A stretch of 47,567 nucleotides of DNA, taken from the IMG/VR virus record IMGVR_UViG_3300020156_000451, positions 1-47,567 of that record, one strand, 5' to 3'. Below the pieces are notes generated by a model. The model was not told where the DNA came from. It saw only the letters and a program-made list of their open reading frames with translations, and made no database searches. The position numbers and the translations under genes were made by a program. Each line of letters begins with the position of its first letter. The stretch's first letter is position 1. The stretch comes from a virus. This document shows, piece after piece, positions 6,947 to 14,416 of this stretch.

Positions 6947-7379
6947 GTCCTCAGTTCGGCTAAAGCGCACGCCCCTGAGGCGGACGAGCCGACTGCAGGC
7001 CCGGACCGAATTGAAGCGCCGGACCCTTCTGGCCCGTGAGGGCCGCCGGGCAAAGCGGATCCGCCAGGAGGACCGGAAGGAGGAGGCGGCCAGCCACATC
7101 CTTCCTTGCGTCTGCGGGTGCGGGGCTCAGCGCGGTGAGGTGGCTCGGGCTCACCTGATTAGGAGATCGGCAACCGACACCCGCAACCTGGCCGCGTTCA
7201 ACCTGCCGGCATGTGCTGCCCTATCGGACTGGTTGGACCACACGCCGGGCGGAGTACAGGCGAAACGGGTTCTCAGGGAAATGGCCGTGGAGAAAGGGGA
7301 ACGGCTGACGTACCAGGAGTTTTGGCCGGTCGGCAACGCCTACGGCTACTACGAGTGGCGTACCCGTTCCGGATGGTGA
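6930..7379 (+). CDS. NinG/HNH-like recombination protein
   Basis: 149 residues from GTG 6930 (GTG 6939 also possible). A strongly basic N-terminal third (RLKRTPLRRTSRLQAR) precedes a zinc/HNH-like core (CVCGCG ... RAHLIRRSATDTRNL). This resembles the phage NinG/Rap and HNH group that processes branched DNA. Position in the early replication region agrees. Assignment from motif resemblance only. Confidence 0.55.
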   Translation: MVTVRESSVRLKRTPLRRTSRLQARTELKRRTLLAREGRRAKRIRQEDRKEEAASHILPCVCGCGAQRGEVARAHLIRRSATDTRNLAAFNLPACAALSDWLDHTPGGVQAKRVLREMAVEKGERLTYQEFWPVGNAYGYYEWRTRSGW

Positions 7380-7395
7380 CACGGGAGGGATTAGC

Positions 7396-7650
7396 GTGCA
7401 GAAGTTCAGGTTGACGAACGCCGAGGTTCACCCGGTCATTTGTGAGACGCTCGACCGGCTCCTGAAAGACGGTCTGACAGTGGAGCAGATTGTCGCCTTG
7501 GCCGACATCATGCATCAGCGGTCCCGCTGGACGGGCTCTTACGGACCCGGCATCAGCGAGGCCGAGTACCTCCAGGCCATGGGCATCATGCGCAAGGCAA
7601 AGGAGCATGTGGGTTTCTTGGAAGAGTGGCACGCCAGACGCGGGTACTAA
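7396..7650 (+). CDS. Hypothetical protein
   Basis: 84 residues, GTG start with GGGAGG upstream. Acidic and helical, with no recognised family. Sits between the NinG-like gene and the DnaA-box cluster, so may belong with replication. Confidence 0.55.
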   Translation: MQKFRLTNAEVHPVICETLDRLLKDGLTVEQIVALADIMHQRSRWTGSYGPGISEAEYLQAMGIMRKAKEHVGFLEEWHARRGY

Positions 7651-7657
7651 CTCCAGG

Positions 7658-7712
7658 TTATCCACAACGATATGCACGGTTTATCAACAGAATCCACAGG
7701 TTCTTGGGATAA
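7658..7712. other. Candidate phage replication origin (DnaA-box cluster)
   Basis: A perfect DnaA box TTATCCACA at 7658-7666, TTATCAACA at 7681-7689 (one mismatch), a weaker GAATCCACA at 7690-7698, and TTGGGATAA at 7704-7712 (two mismatches, opposite strand). The interval is noticeably richer in A/T than its surroundings and lies ~320 bases upstream of the replication-initiator gene. No direct evidence of unwinding or start sites. Confidence 0.55.
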
Positions 7713-7741
7713 CAACACAACCCACAGGAGGTGCATTCAAA

Positions 7742-7894
7742 GTGACGTTCCAGCAGGTAGTTCAGGTGTATTTCGGGTCCACTCGGCCGGTGAGCGATGA
7801 CGAGGTGGCCGCCCTCAAGCTCAGCATGTCGGGAGACGAGTGGAAGGGCTTCGTGTCCCAGGTGCGTGCGGCCATGAAGACCACGGCGGCGTAG
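7742..7894 (+). CDS. Small hypothetical protein
   Basis: 50 residues from GTG 7742, which follows AGGAGG with normal spacing. No recognised family. Directly follows the DnaA-box cluster; its leader is the candidate origin. Confidence 0.55.
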   Translation: MTFQQVVQVYFGSTRPVSDDEVAALKLSMSGDEWKGFVSQVRAAMKTTAA

Positions 7895-8031
7895 CCCGCC
7901 CCCTCTGCCCTGATGAGGGTGAGCGCCGGAGGTGGCACCCCGGCGAATCGCTCCGGAGATCCGGAGCGACGGCAGAAGCCCCGCTGGCCTGGCCGGCGGA
8001 TACATGGATGGCCCGTGCGGGGGTGCACCCG

Positions 8032-8763
8032 ATGCCAGACTTCCCAGTAGGTATCCGCAACGGCCTCATATCGGGCGAGCACCGGCGCCGGATGGGCATG
8101 GCCATCTGGGAATTCATGTGGTTGGTTGACCACGTGACGGAGGAGTACCAGACGGCCGACGGCGAGATCCGGGGCAGGGTTCTGGGCGGCACAGTTGTGA
8201 AGGCTGACCGGATTGCCGAGGAGATGGGAATCAGCGAGAACACGGCCCAGGACAGCCTGAAGAAGCTGCGCCTGGCCGGTTACATCGACTACCGAAAGGC
8301 GGCCTACGGCTACCGAATCGAGGTCAGGAACTCGAAGAAATGGACCCGGGCCCCCACAGGGGCGACTGATTACGGTGATGAGAGAAATGGAGAACAGGAG
8401 AACAGGAGAACAGGAGAAACCTCCGACTCTCCTGGACTCCATGACTCCCGTTCTCCTGCGCCATTGGACATAGCAGTAAGAGATGACATCTCAGAAGTCA
8501 ATGTCCATGACCAAGAAGATGCCGCCGCAATCTGGGCCGGCGTGGTCGGGGTCGTCGAGCGGCAGTCGACGCCGAGGGCAGCGGAAGCAGCACGGGCATG
8601 CCGGCCATCGGCAGTTGACAGTAAAGAGATTACGGTCATTCTGCCCCGAGAGCCCGAAGCGAGGGAGGCCCTCAGCCGGAACGCGGCCGTGATCCGACAG
8701 GCGGTTCGCGATGTCTCAGGGAGATCCCTTTTCGTGAAGTTCCTAGATCCGCCCGTTGGATGA
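8032..8763 (+). CDS. Replication initiator: winged-helix N-terminus with DnaA-domain-I-like C-terminus
   Basis: 243 residues; ATG 8032 chosen because GGGGGTG precedes it. Residues ~10-105 are a winged helix (DRIAEEMGISENTAQDSLKKLRLAGYIDYR). Residues ~105-160 are a variable polar linker whose DNA holds an 8-bp tandem repeat. Residues ~162-240 resemble DnaA domain I: AAIWAGVV, then a TVILPREPEAREAL strand-helix and a FVKFLDPP end. In DnaA this domain recruits the replicative helicase, so this protein probably binds the phage origin and loads the host helicase, like lambda O in layout. The DnaA-I assignment is by eye. Confidence 0.65.
   Translation: MPDFPVGIRNGLISGEHRRRMGMAIWEFMWLVDHVTEEYQTADGEIRGRVLGGTVVKADRIAEEMGISENTAQDSLKKLRLAGYIDYRKAAYGYRIEVRNSKKWTRAPTGATDYGDERNGEQENRRTGETSDSPGLHDSRSPAPLDIAVRDDISEVNVHDQEDAAAIWAGVVGVVERQSTPRAAEAARACRPSAVDSKEITVILPREPEAREALSRNAAVIRQAVRDVSGRSLFVKFLDPPVG
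8389..8420 (+). repeat. Iteron-like array inside the initiator gene
   Basis: Three perfect tandem copies of GGAGAACA plus a variant fourth; an inverted copy (GTTCTCC) lies at 8450-8456. The 8-bp unit is out of phase with codons, so the repeat is conserved at DNA rather than protein level. Lambda-type phages place origin iterons in the same spot within gene O. Confidence 0.6.
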
Positions 8764-8781
8764 TGGGAGGTGACGACGGAG

Positions 8782-9021
8782 ATGCCGATGTTGCTAAGGG
8801 TTCATGCAGAGTGGTGCGGCTACCGGATTGGCAAGCCGTGCAACTGCAAACCGCAGGAGTTCACGGATCACGCTGAGGCCCAGGCCGCCCACGCTGGAGA
8901 CACGCTCCGACTGCAGATCGTCAGCGTCGACCGTCCGCCGGTCAACTGGGACCTGGAGCTGCCGCCCGTGCCGCACTACCGTAGCCAGGCCCGCCGCCAC
9001 CTCCGCCCGATCAGCGACTGA
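8782..9021 (+). CDS. Small hypothetical protein
   Basis: 80 residues from ATG 8782 (GGGAGG 11 bases upstream; GTG 8770 would overlap that site). Three cysteines near the N-terminus (WCGYRIGKPCNC) may bind metal. No family recognised. Confidence 0.55.
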   Translation: MPMLLRVHAEWCGYRIGKPCNCKPQEFTDHAEAQAAHAGDTLRLQIVSVDRPPVNWDLELPPVPHYRSQARRHLRPISD

Positions 9022-9026
9022 CCGCC

Positions 9027-9401
9027 ATGGCCAAGCGAAAACAGGCGCCGGTCGAGCCGGCCGAGCCCGCAAAGGACGATGACAGGCGGATCGTGCACCG
9101 GTGGGTGGAAGGCGAAGCGGAATGGGGCATCCAGGCCAACGGGCACTACAGGGCACTTCGCTACGGCAAGATCGAGCCCGGGTCAACAGTGCGGCCCAAG
9201 TACGGAGACACACGAAAGCGGGGCGTGGTGATGGCCATGCTGTCAGGCTATGGCTACCCGCTACGGGTGCAGTGTGTTGTGAACTGGGGGCCGCCGGCCA
9301 CACCGCCCGGGTGGGTCCCGGACCCGAGGAGCAAAATCGACGGGCCGCTGCCGGTGATCCGGTGGTGGCCTGCAGATGAACTGGAGGCGGTGAACAGATG
9401 A
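9027..9401 (+). CDS. Hypothetical protein
   Basis: 124 residues, ATG start five bases after the previous stop. Tryptophan-rich with a charged N-terminus; no recognised domain. Overlaps the next gene by 4 bases (ATGA). Confidence 0.6.
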   Translation: MAKRKQAPVEPAEPAKDDDRRIVHRWVEGEAEWGIQANGHYRALRYGKIEPGSTVRPKYGDTRKRGVVMAMLSGYGYPLRVQCVVNWGPPATPPGWVPDPRSKIDGPLPVIRWWPADELEAVNR

Positions 9402-9658
9402 CGGCCGGCGAGCGGAATTTGAGGCGACGGCTCCGGGCGGACACGTACCGGCCGACGGTGAGCGTGGCGGAGTTGGTCTGGGTGGTTGTGGCGATTGTGC
9501 TGACTGTCGGCGTGGGAATCGTGATGCCGATCTACACGGCGGTCGTCATCCGCCAGGTGAACCCGGGGGAGGCCCGGCAGTTGCTGACCCTGGCCGGTAT
9601 CGGCTGGTGTATCTTCGGTCTCGCCATGATCCACCAGCGAAACGCTAGGGGGCGATGA
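9398..9658 (+). CDS. Small membrane protein
   Basis: 86 residues with a basic N-terminus (~25 residues) and two predicted transmembrane helices (~25-50 and ~60-80). Overlaps both neighbours by 4 bases, so it is translationally coupled in the early operon. Function unknown. Confidence 0.65.
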   Translation: MTAGERNLRRRLRADTYRPTVSVAELVWVVVAIVLTVGVGIVMPIYTAVVIRQVNPGEARQLLTLAGIGWCIFGLAMIHQRNARGR

Positions 9659-9915
9659 CGATGGCGAAACCGTACGTCCAGGCCGACGCGTTTTTCCTCG
9701 GCGTCGTGACCAAGGTGGTATTGACAGAACGGCGAGGCAACGACCTGATTCAACTGGCTATCGAGATTCCGCTCCAGGAGTGGGTCAACGACAGGGAACT
9801 CAACGCCCTGCGGGGCCAGATCTGTACGTTCCGGACGGAAACGGTGCGCATGGAAGACGTGAAGGACGCGGATCTCCGCAAGGGGAAGGGGCCCCGGCCT
9901 CCGATTCAGCAGTGA
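9655..9915 (+). CDS. Hypothetical protein preceding the ParB-like gene
   Basis: 86 residues, beta-rich middle (FFLGVVTKVVLTERRGNDLI) and basic C-terminus. It resembles a small OB-like barrel but this is only an impression. Directly upstream of the ubiquitin-like cassette and may belong to it. Confidence 0.55.
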   Translation: MTMAKPYVQADAFFLGVVTKVVLTERRGNDLIQLAIEIPLQEWVNDRELNALRGQICTFRTETVRMEDVKDADLRKGKGPRPPIQQ

Positions 9916-9930
9916 CGGGAGGGAGACAGG

Positions 9931-11826
9931 TTGATTACGTACCGCCTGGCCACAGGCAACCGGGGGTTCTTCGAGTACCTCGAGCAGCACCCCCAAAAGG
10001 GTAACGACTGGGTGGCGCCGGCTGAGTATGACGACGGGGTCGATTCGTCCACGGTGGTCATCAGGACCCCAGAAGGCGCCGATCTGGTTACGGTCCAGAT
10101 GAGCCCGAGGGCGCTGACGGATATCAAGTCCAAGATCGAGATGGACATGATCAAGCGCCGGCGGCCGTCGTCCCCGGCACCGGCACCTGCACAGCAGGGC
10201 CAAGGGCCAGGGATGGGAGAGCCGAAGCATGGCCGGCAGACGTTCAAGGCGACGACCGGCGACGAGCTGATCGCCAGCGTGTTCAAGTCGGTTCAAACGG
10301 AGCGGTGGATACTTGACGTGGTCCACGTGGCCGGCTGCGACGGCGGCTTCCTCCAACTGCTGGATGCGGGCGGCGCGAAGATCGTCAAGAACGTGCCGTG
10401 CACCCCCAGGGGCAACCTCAAGCAGCGGGTGACCGATGCGCTGAACGCCTACATCGACGGGAAGGCCGAACCGAACCAGCCGGCATCAGTGACGCCGCCG
10501 GCGCCGGCCGCCACAACGCAGGCGAGTCAAGCCAGGCCGGTAGATCCCGCCGAGAGGCCGGCTGACGTCCAGGTCCGGTACCTCGCCATCGAGGACATCC
10601 TGACGGGCGACAACGTTCGGACCGAAATGGGCGACCTGGAAGAGCTGGCGGCAGACATCAAGCGCCGCGGAGTCAAGCAGCCTCTGACCGTGCGGGAGGC
10701 GGGCGGGAAGTTCAAGCTGGTCGCCGGCGAGCGCCGCCTGCGGGCGGCCAGACTGGCCGGACTGCGATGGGTCCCCTGCCTAGTCGACGAGGATGACGAG
10801 GCCCGGGCCATCGAGTGGATGCTGTCGGAAAACGAGCACCGCAAGGCGCTCAGCCCGATCGAAGAGGCCCGGGGCTATCAACGGCTCATGGCAATCCTGG
10901 GGACCCAGGAGGCCGTGGCGCAGGCGGTGAGCAAGAGCCGGGTCCACGTGACCGAGTACCTCCAACTGCTCAGCCTGCCCGACGAGCTTCAGCAGCAGGT
11001 GGCCACCGGTTACACGCCGGTGAAGACCGCTCTGGAGTACCTCAGGCGGACGCGGGACGACTCCGCAGACGTCCGCCGCCAGGTGGCAGCCGGCCTTGCG
11101 CAGGAGAAGACCAGCACTCGGCAGGCGGGCGACACCGTCGAGCGGCTTCGCCAGGAAGCAGGAGCAGCCCCGGCACCACGGCGGGAGACTCCGCCGCCAA
11201 CCCCGCCCGCCAGTTCTCCGGCTCCGCCGCCCGCACCAGCGCCGCAGTCCGCTCCGGCCCCTGCCCCTGCGCCGACACCCGCGGCCCCGCCCGCTCCGCC
11301 ATCGCAGAATGTAGCGCGAGCGACAAACCTGCACAGGGTCGGGGAACGGATCTGGGATCAGCGCCTTTCCGGCCAGGCGAAGCACGAGCGGCTAGCAGCC
11401 CGCTACACGTGCCTCCCGTTGGCGGACGTGAAAGCGCACTGGGCCCGGCGGGCAGAACTCGGGGCGGCAATGATGCCGGCCACCACCGGCCGGAGCATCG
11501 TAGACATCCCAGAGCAGCGAGTGTGGTTCGGTGACACGCTCCAGCTTGAGCAGAACCAGGCGTCGGTAGAAGTCTGGGACGGCGACATCGCCATCACCCT
11601 GCCCCAGGGGTGTGTGCGGGCGGCCTACGATGGGAGCCCGGTGTACTACCGGGTGGAGTTGATCCGGACGGGCGATGTGACCATCGGCATGCTGCAGCAA
11701 CTGGTCATTCAGGAGGGCGACCGCCACATCGTGGTGACGGGGGCGGCCGCAGCGGCGATTGAGTACAAGCAGGTTGAGGCCTGGCGGAAGATGATCGCAG
11801 AACTTCCGTGCATGCCTGCGGTTTAG
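9931..11826 (+). CDS. ParB-like protein of a PRTRC-like cassette
   Basis: 631 residues from TTG 9931 (GGGAGGGAGA upstream). Layout: unknown N-terminal region (1-190, with an internal FKATTGDELI domain); ParB/Srx domain (~205-300: LEELAADIKRRGVKQPL, GERRLRAARLAGL near 267); an HTH region (~300-385); a long Pro/Ala linker (~405-460); and a unique C-terminal domain (~465-631). No ParA partner is nearby. A ParB homologue next to a ThiF homologue, a JAMM protein and a small ubiquitin-like protein is the defining set of PRTRC cassettes, so it probably belongs to that system. The linker DNA contains a copy of the 16-bp dispersed element encoding NVARAT. Confidence 0.8.
   Translation: MITYRLATGNRGFFEYLEQHPQKGNDWVAPAEYDDGVDSSTVVIRTPEGADLVTVQMSPRALTDIKSKIEMDMIKRRRPSSPAPAPAQQGQGPGMGEPKHGRQTFKATTGDELIASVFKSVQTERWILDVVHVAGCDGGFLQLLDAGGAKIVKNVPCTPRGNLKQRVTDALNAYIDGKAEPNQPASVTPPAPAATTQASQARPVDPAERPADVQVRYLAIEDILTGDNVRTEMGDLEELAADIKRRGVKQPLTVREAGGKFKLVAGERRLRAARLAGLRWVPCLVDEDDEARAIEWMLSENEHRKALSPIEEARGYQRLMAILGTQEAVAQAVSKSRVHVTEYLQLLSLPDELQQQVATGYTPVKTALEYLRRTRDDSADVRRQVAAGLAQEKTSTRQAGDTVERLRQEAGAAPAPRRETPPPTPPASSPAPPPAPAPQSAPAPAPAPTPAAPPAPPSQNVARATNLHRVGERIWDQRLSGQAKHERLAARYTCLPLADVKAHWARRAELGAAMMPATTGRSIVDIPEQRVWFGDTLQLEQNQASVEVWDGDIAITLPQGCVRAAYDGSPVYYRVELIRTGDVTIGMLQQLVIQEGDRHIVVTGAAAAAIEYKQVEAWRKMIAELPCMPAV
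11309..11324 (-). repeat. 16-bp dispersed element, copy 2 (perfect, inside ParB-like gene)
   Basis: ATGTAGCGCGAGCGAC on the plus strand, exact complement of the consensus. Lies at codons ~460-465, at the junction between the Pro/Ala linker and the C-terminal domain. Confidence 0.9.
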
Positions 11827-11840
11827 AGACCACGTAGGAG

Positions 11841-11866
11841 GGGCGGGGCCTCTGGGCGCCCCGCCC
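11841..11866 (+). other. GC-rich hairpin between ParB-like and ubiquitin-like genes
   Basis: GGGCGGGGC and GCCCCGCCC pair around an 8-base loop. No T-run follows, so it is more likely an mRNA-stability or attenuation element than a full terminator. Confidence 0.5.
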
Positions 11867-11901
11867 GGGTGGATCGCAAGAAGTGAGGAGGCAGATGAAA
11901 G

Positions 11902-12402
11902 ATGTCCGAGGAGAAGCAGACGAGCTTGTTTGATGGCGACGGCGACGGCGAGGCCGAGGAGCAGGAGCTAGAAGAGCAGCAGCTCGACGACGAGCACGAG
12001 CAGGACGGGGCTGATGACGGCGAGGACGATGAGTGCGGGTGCGATGACGAGAACCAGGGCGACGGGGGCAAGAAGCCTCGGGCGAAGAAGGCCAACGCCA
12101 AGACCGCCAATCAGCCGACGACGGAGCCGGTGAAGCCGGCCGCCCAGACGACGGCCAAGGCGACAGCGCCGGCGGCGCCGGCCTACACCTACCCCTTTGT
12201 GGTCCGCTATGCGGGCACGTTCCTCGACCTTCTTGGATTCAACGAGGGCCAGGCATACACGGTGGCACAGATCAAGGAGCTGCTGGTTCAGAACGGCTAC
12301 ACGGAGTTCCGGGAGATGGAGATCGATCTCCACCCGACGGAAGACAAGACGGTTCTCGCCATCACGATCCGGGGCAGCCGGAAGGGTGTCCGACATGGTT
12401 AA
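11902..12402 (+). CDS. Ubiquitin-like protein with acidic N-terminal extension (PRTRC-C-like)
   Basis: 166 residues; ATG 11902 ten bases after GAGGAGG. Residues 12-55 are extremely acidic, 55-92 are Lys/Ala/Pro/Thr-rich, and 96-166 form a compact alpha/beta domain with ubiquitin-like order (FVVRYAGTFLDL, a helix at VAQIKELLVQNGY, a last strand KTVLAITIRG). The chain ends KGVRHG, with a terminal Gly, as required for adenylation by an E1/ThiF enzyme. It overlaps the JAMM gene by 8 bases. Family assignment rests on neighbours plus fold pattern; sequence similarity to PRTRC-C is weak. Confidence 0.6.
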   Translation: MSEEKQTSLFDGDGDGEAEEQELEEQQLDDEHEQDGADDGEDDECGCDDENQGDGGKKPRAKKANAKTANQPTTEPVKPAAQTTAKATAPAAPAYTYPFVVRYAGTFLDLLGFNEGQAYTVAQIKELLVQNGYTEFREMEIDLHPTEDKTVLAITIRGSRKGVRHG

Positions 12403-12802
12403 GGTGCCGGCGTCGACGCTTCGGGTAATCGAAGACATCTTTTTCGCCGCCTACCTGCTCATGGGGACGGAAGAGCGAGTGATGATCTATGTCGATCAAT
12501 CCGGGCAGATCCTCCTAAGAAGGCCTCCTGGTGATCGGGGGCGGGCCCACGTCGACTGCGACCTGGAGCTGACGATAGAAGCTCAGGGGCGGCAGTGGGA
12601 TCTGGCCTACGACTTCCATTCTCACCATGTGATGGGGTGTGGATTCTCGGGGGTTGACGACGCCAACGAGCGCATCCGGGGTGTCACCTTCGGGGTGTTC
12701 TCGTGGGCAGGCGGGTTGCGGAGGTGGAAGTTCCGCCGATGGGGCGGCCCGGCCGACGGGTTCGAGGGCCTGCCTATCGAGGAGGTCGTCGTCGATGGGT
12801 AA
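12395..12802 (+). CDS. JAMM/MPN metallopeptidase (deubiquitinase-like; PRTRC-A-like)
   Basis: 135 residues with a complete JAMM motif: HSH at 75-77, seven residues, Ser85, two residues, Asp88, and Glu26 or Glu27 (GTEERVM) as candidate upstream acid. JAMM enzymes cleave isopeptide or peptide bonds after the Gly tail of ubiquitin-like proteins. Its start overlaps the end of the ubiquitin-like gene and its stop overlaps the ThiF gene, so the three are translationally coupled. Expected role: release or maturation of the upstream ubiquitin-like protein. Confidence 0.8.
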   Translation: MVKVPASTLRVIEDIFFAAYLLMGTEERVMIYVDQSGQILLRRPPGDRGRAHVDCDLELTIEAQGRQWDLAYDFHSHHVMGCGFSGVDDANERIRGVTFGVFSWAGGLRRWKFRRWGGPADGFEGLPIEEVVVDG

Positions 12803-13529
12803 CGGCGTGGCAGTGATCATCGTCGGCGCTGGAGGGATCGGCTCGGCCTTGTTCCAGGACCTTTGCCGGTTTCTGCCGCTTACGATGGACATCCACCTGG
12901 TGGACGGCGACGTCGTCGAGGGCAAGAACGTGCAGCGGCAGATGTTCAGCAAGCGGCACCTGAGGAGAAACAAGGCCGAATGCCTCGCGGAAACGGCGAC
13001 GATCGCTCTTGAGCAGGCTCGAATTTACTACCACCCGCAGTACCTGACGGAGCCTGGGCAGCTTGACCAAATCGCCGGGAACTACAAGAAGGGCATCGTG
13101 CTTGTGGGAGCGGTTGATAATCACCCGGCCCGCCGGGTGATGGAGATCTTCGCCCGTGGGTGGGTAAAGCGAGACGGTTGCCTGTACTACCTGGACTGTG
13201 CCAACGAAAAGGACCGTGGTGAAGTGGTTGCCGTGCACGTCGACGACGTCACGGGCATCACAGGAGACTTCCGGAGCGAAATAGACCCTGCAGTGCTCAC
13301 CGACAACACTGGCGATCCGACGACGGCGAGCTGTACTCAGCAGTTGGACGCAGGCAACATTCAGACGCTGTTCACCAACAGGAAGGCGGCCATCATCGCC
13401 CTAGAGCTGATCAGCTACCACCTCAACGGAGACACCCGGTATGGGATTGTGTATTTCAGTGACGTGCACACCGACCGGCTGAAGGGGGTGGACGTCAGTG
13501 GATCTCCGCAAGTGGTTCCTGCTTCATGA
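12795..13529 (+). CDS. ThiF/E1-like adenylyltransferase
   Basis: 244 residues. Rossmann nucleotide-binding loop GAGGIG at 11-16, a VDGDVVEGKNVQRQMFS segment at 37-52 typical of E1/ThiF/MoeB enzymes, downstream Arg/Lys (HLRRNKAE), and a candidate catalytic cysteine C180 (TTASCTQQ). These enzymes adenylate the C-terminal Gly of a ubiquitin-like partner and, in E1-type members, form a thioester. The obvious partner is the Gly-ended protein two genes upstream. Overlaps both neighbours. Confidence 0.9.
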   Translation: MGNGVAVIIVGAGGIGSALFQDLCRFLPLTMDIHLVDGDVVEGKNVQRQMFSKRHLRRNKAECLAETATIALEQARIYYHPQYLTEPGQLDQIAGNYKKGIVLVGAVDNHPARRVMEIFARGWVKRDGCLYYLDCANEKDRGEVVAVHVDDVTGITGDFRSEIDPAVLTDNTGDPTTASCTQQLDAGNIQTLFTNRKAAIIALELISYHLNGDTRYGIVYFSDVHTDRLKGVDVSGSPQVVPAS

Positions 13530-14157
13530 TGGTCCGGATCTTGAAAAGCAACTGAATAAGGCCATTCACCATTTCCCCTGCAGTGAGTTCCGGTGCCCCG
13601 CAGTGCTCGAGGTGTTCATCGCCGGGTTCGGATGTGGGTTCAAATTGACCGACAAGGATGGGCAGCCGACTGAAGCACTGCGGGTCATGGTGAAGCACAT
13701 GAAGGGCGCAGAACTGGTGACGGCTGATCAGCTCAGCAAGCAGGACCGGACCCACCTGACCGACGTCCCAAAAGGCACGCTCATGGACGTGTTGATTAAG
13801 CGCTGGTACATTCGTGGGATCTCGGAACGGCTGTACTTCGACGGCGCAGCCACCGGTAACTACGGCTGGGCCTGGCACATGTTCAGGAGCGTGAGGGGAA
13901 AACAGGGCCTGCGGTTCAAGCGGCTCACCGACGTGGTCGACGGCGTCAAGACCCGGCGGATGCGCTACCTGGCGGAATGCGTACCTGATTGGGAGCTGAG
14001 TGACAGTGTCTACGAAGGAATCTGGAAATACACCTACTCCCATCACGCCAAGCTGTGGAATGCTTACGGCTATCTTGCAGGCCGTGGATCCACTCAGCCG
14101 GGAGGAAGTGCTGGAACGGGAGTTCGACAACCTGAAACGGCAGGTGCCTCTGCGTGA
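13498..14157 (+). CDS. Unknown protein of the ubiquitin-like cassette
   Basis: 219 residues from GTG 13498, overlapping the ThiF gene by 32 bases. N-terminal part has an FPCSEFRCPAVLEVF stretch with two Cys; the body is basic and aromatic. No family recognised. Position between E1-like and E2-like genes suggests a cassette component. Its last ~50 codons overlap the next gene in another frame. Confidence 0.6.
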   Translation: MDLRKWFLLHDGPDLEKQLNKAIHHFPCSEFRCPAVLEVFIAGFGCGFKLTDKDGQPTEALRVMVKHMKGAELVTADQLSKQDRTHLTDVPKGTLMDVLIKRWYIRGISERLYFDGAATGNYGWAWHMFRSVRGKQGLRFKRLTDVVDGVKTRRMRYLAECVPDWELSDSVYEGIWKYTYSHHAKLWNAYGYLAGRGSTQPGGSAGTGVRQPETAGASA

Positions 14158-14416
14158 GCACAGCTACCGGTGGCTGTCATCGGTGCTTAACACAGCCCAG
14201 CAGAAGAAGCGCACGCTGCAGGATGTGGTGACCGACCTTCTCTCACGGTGCGGCACCGATCCAGAGGCGGCACTGCTGCTGCGTGACCTATGGGAAGTGG
14301 CGAAGGTCGCAAGGTCGAGGAGCGCCAACCGGAGCGTGCCTTTGTATTACGAGGTCTTCCGGCTGATCCGCGGTGTTGAAGACAAGCCCTTTGGTGGAGA
14401 GGGGGTCATGATTTGA
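14000..14416 (+). CDS. Unknown helical protein of the ubiquitin-like cassette
   Basis: 138 residues from GTG 14000 (GGGAG just upstream), or 118 from ATG 14060. Predicted all-helical and charged (LSREEVLEREFDNLKRQV...). The longer form overlaps the preceding gene by 158 bases out of phase. No family recognised. Overlaps the E2-like gene by 4 bases. Confidence 0.6.
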   Translation: MTVSTKESGNTPTPITPSCGMLTAILQAVDPLSREEVLEREFDNLKRQVPLREHSYRWLSSVLNTAQQKKRTLQDVVTDLLSRCGTDPEAALLLRDLWEVAKVARSRSANRSVPLYYEVFRLIRGVEDKPFGGEGVMI

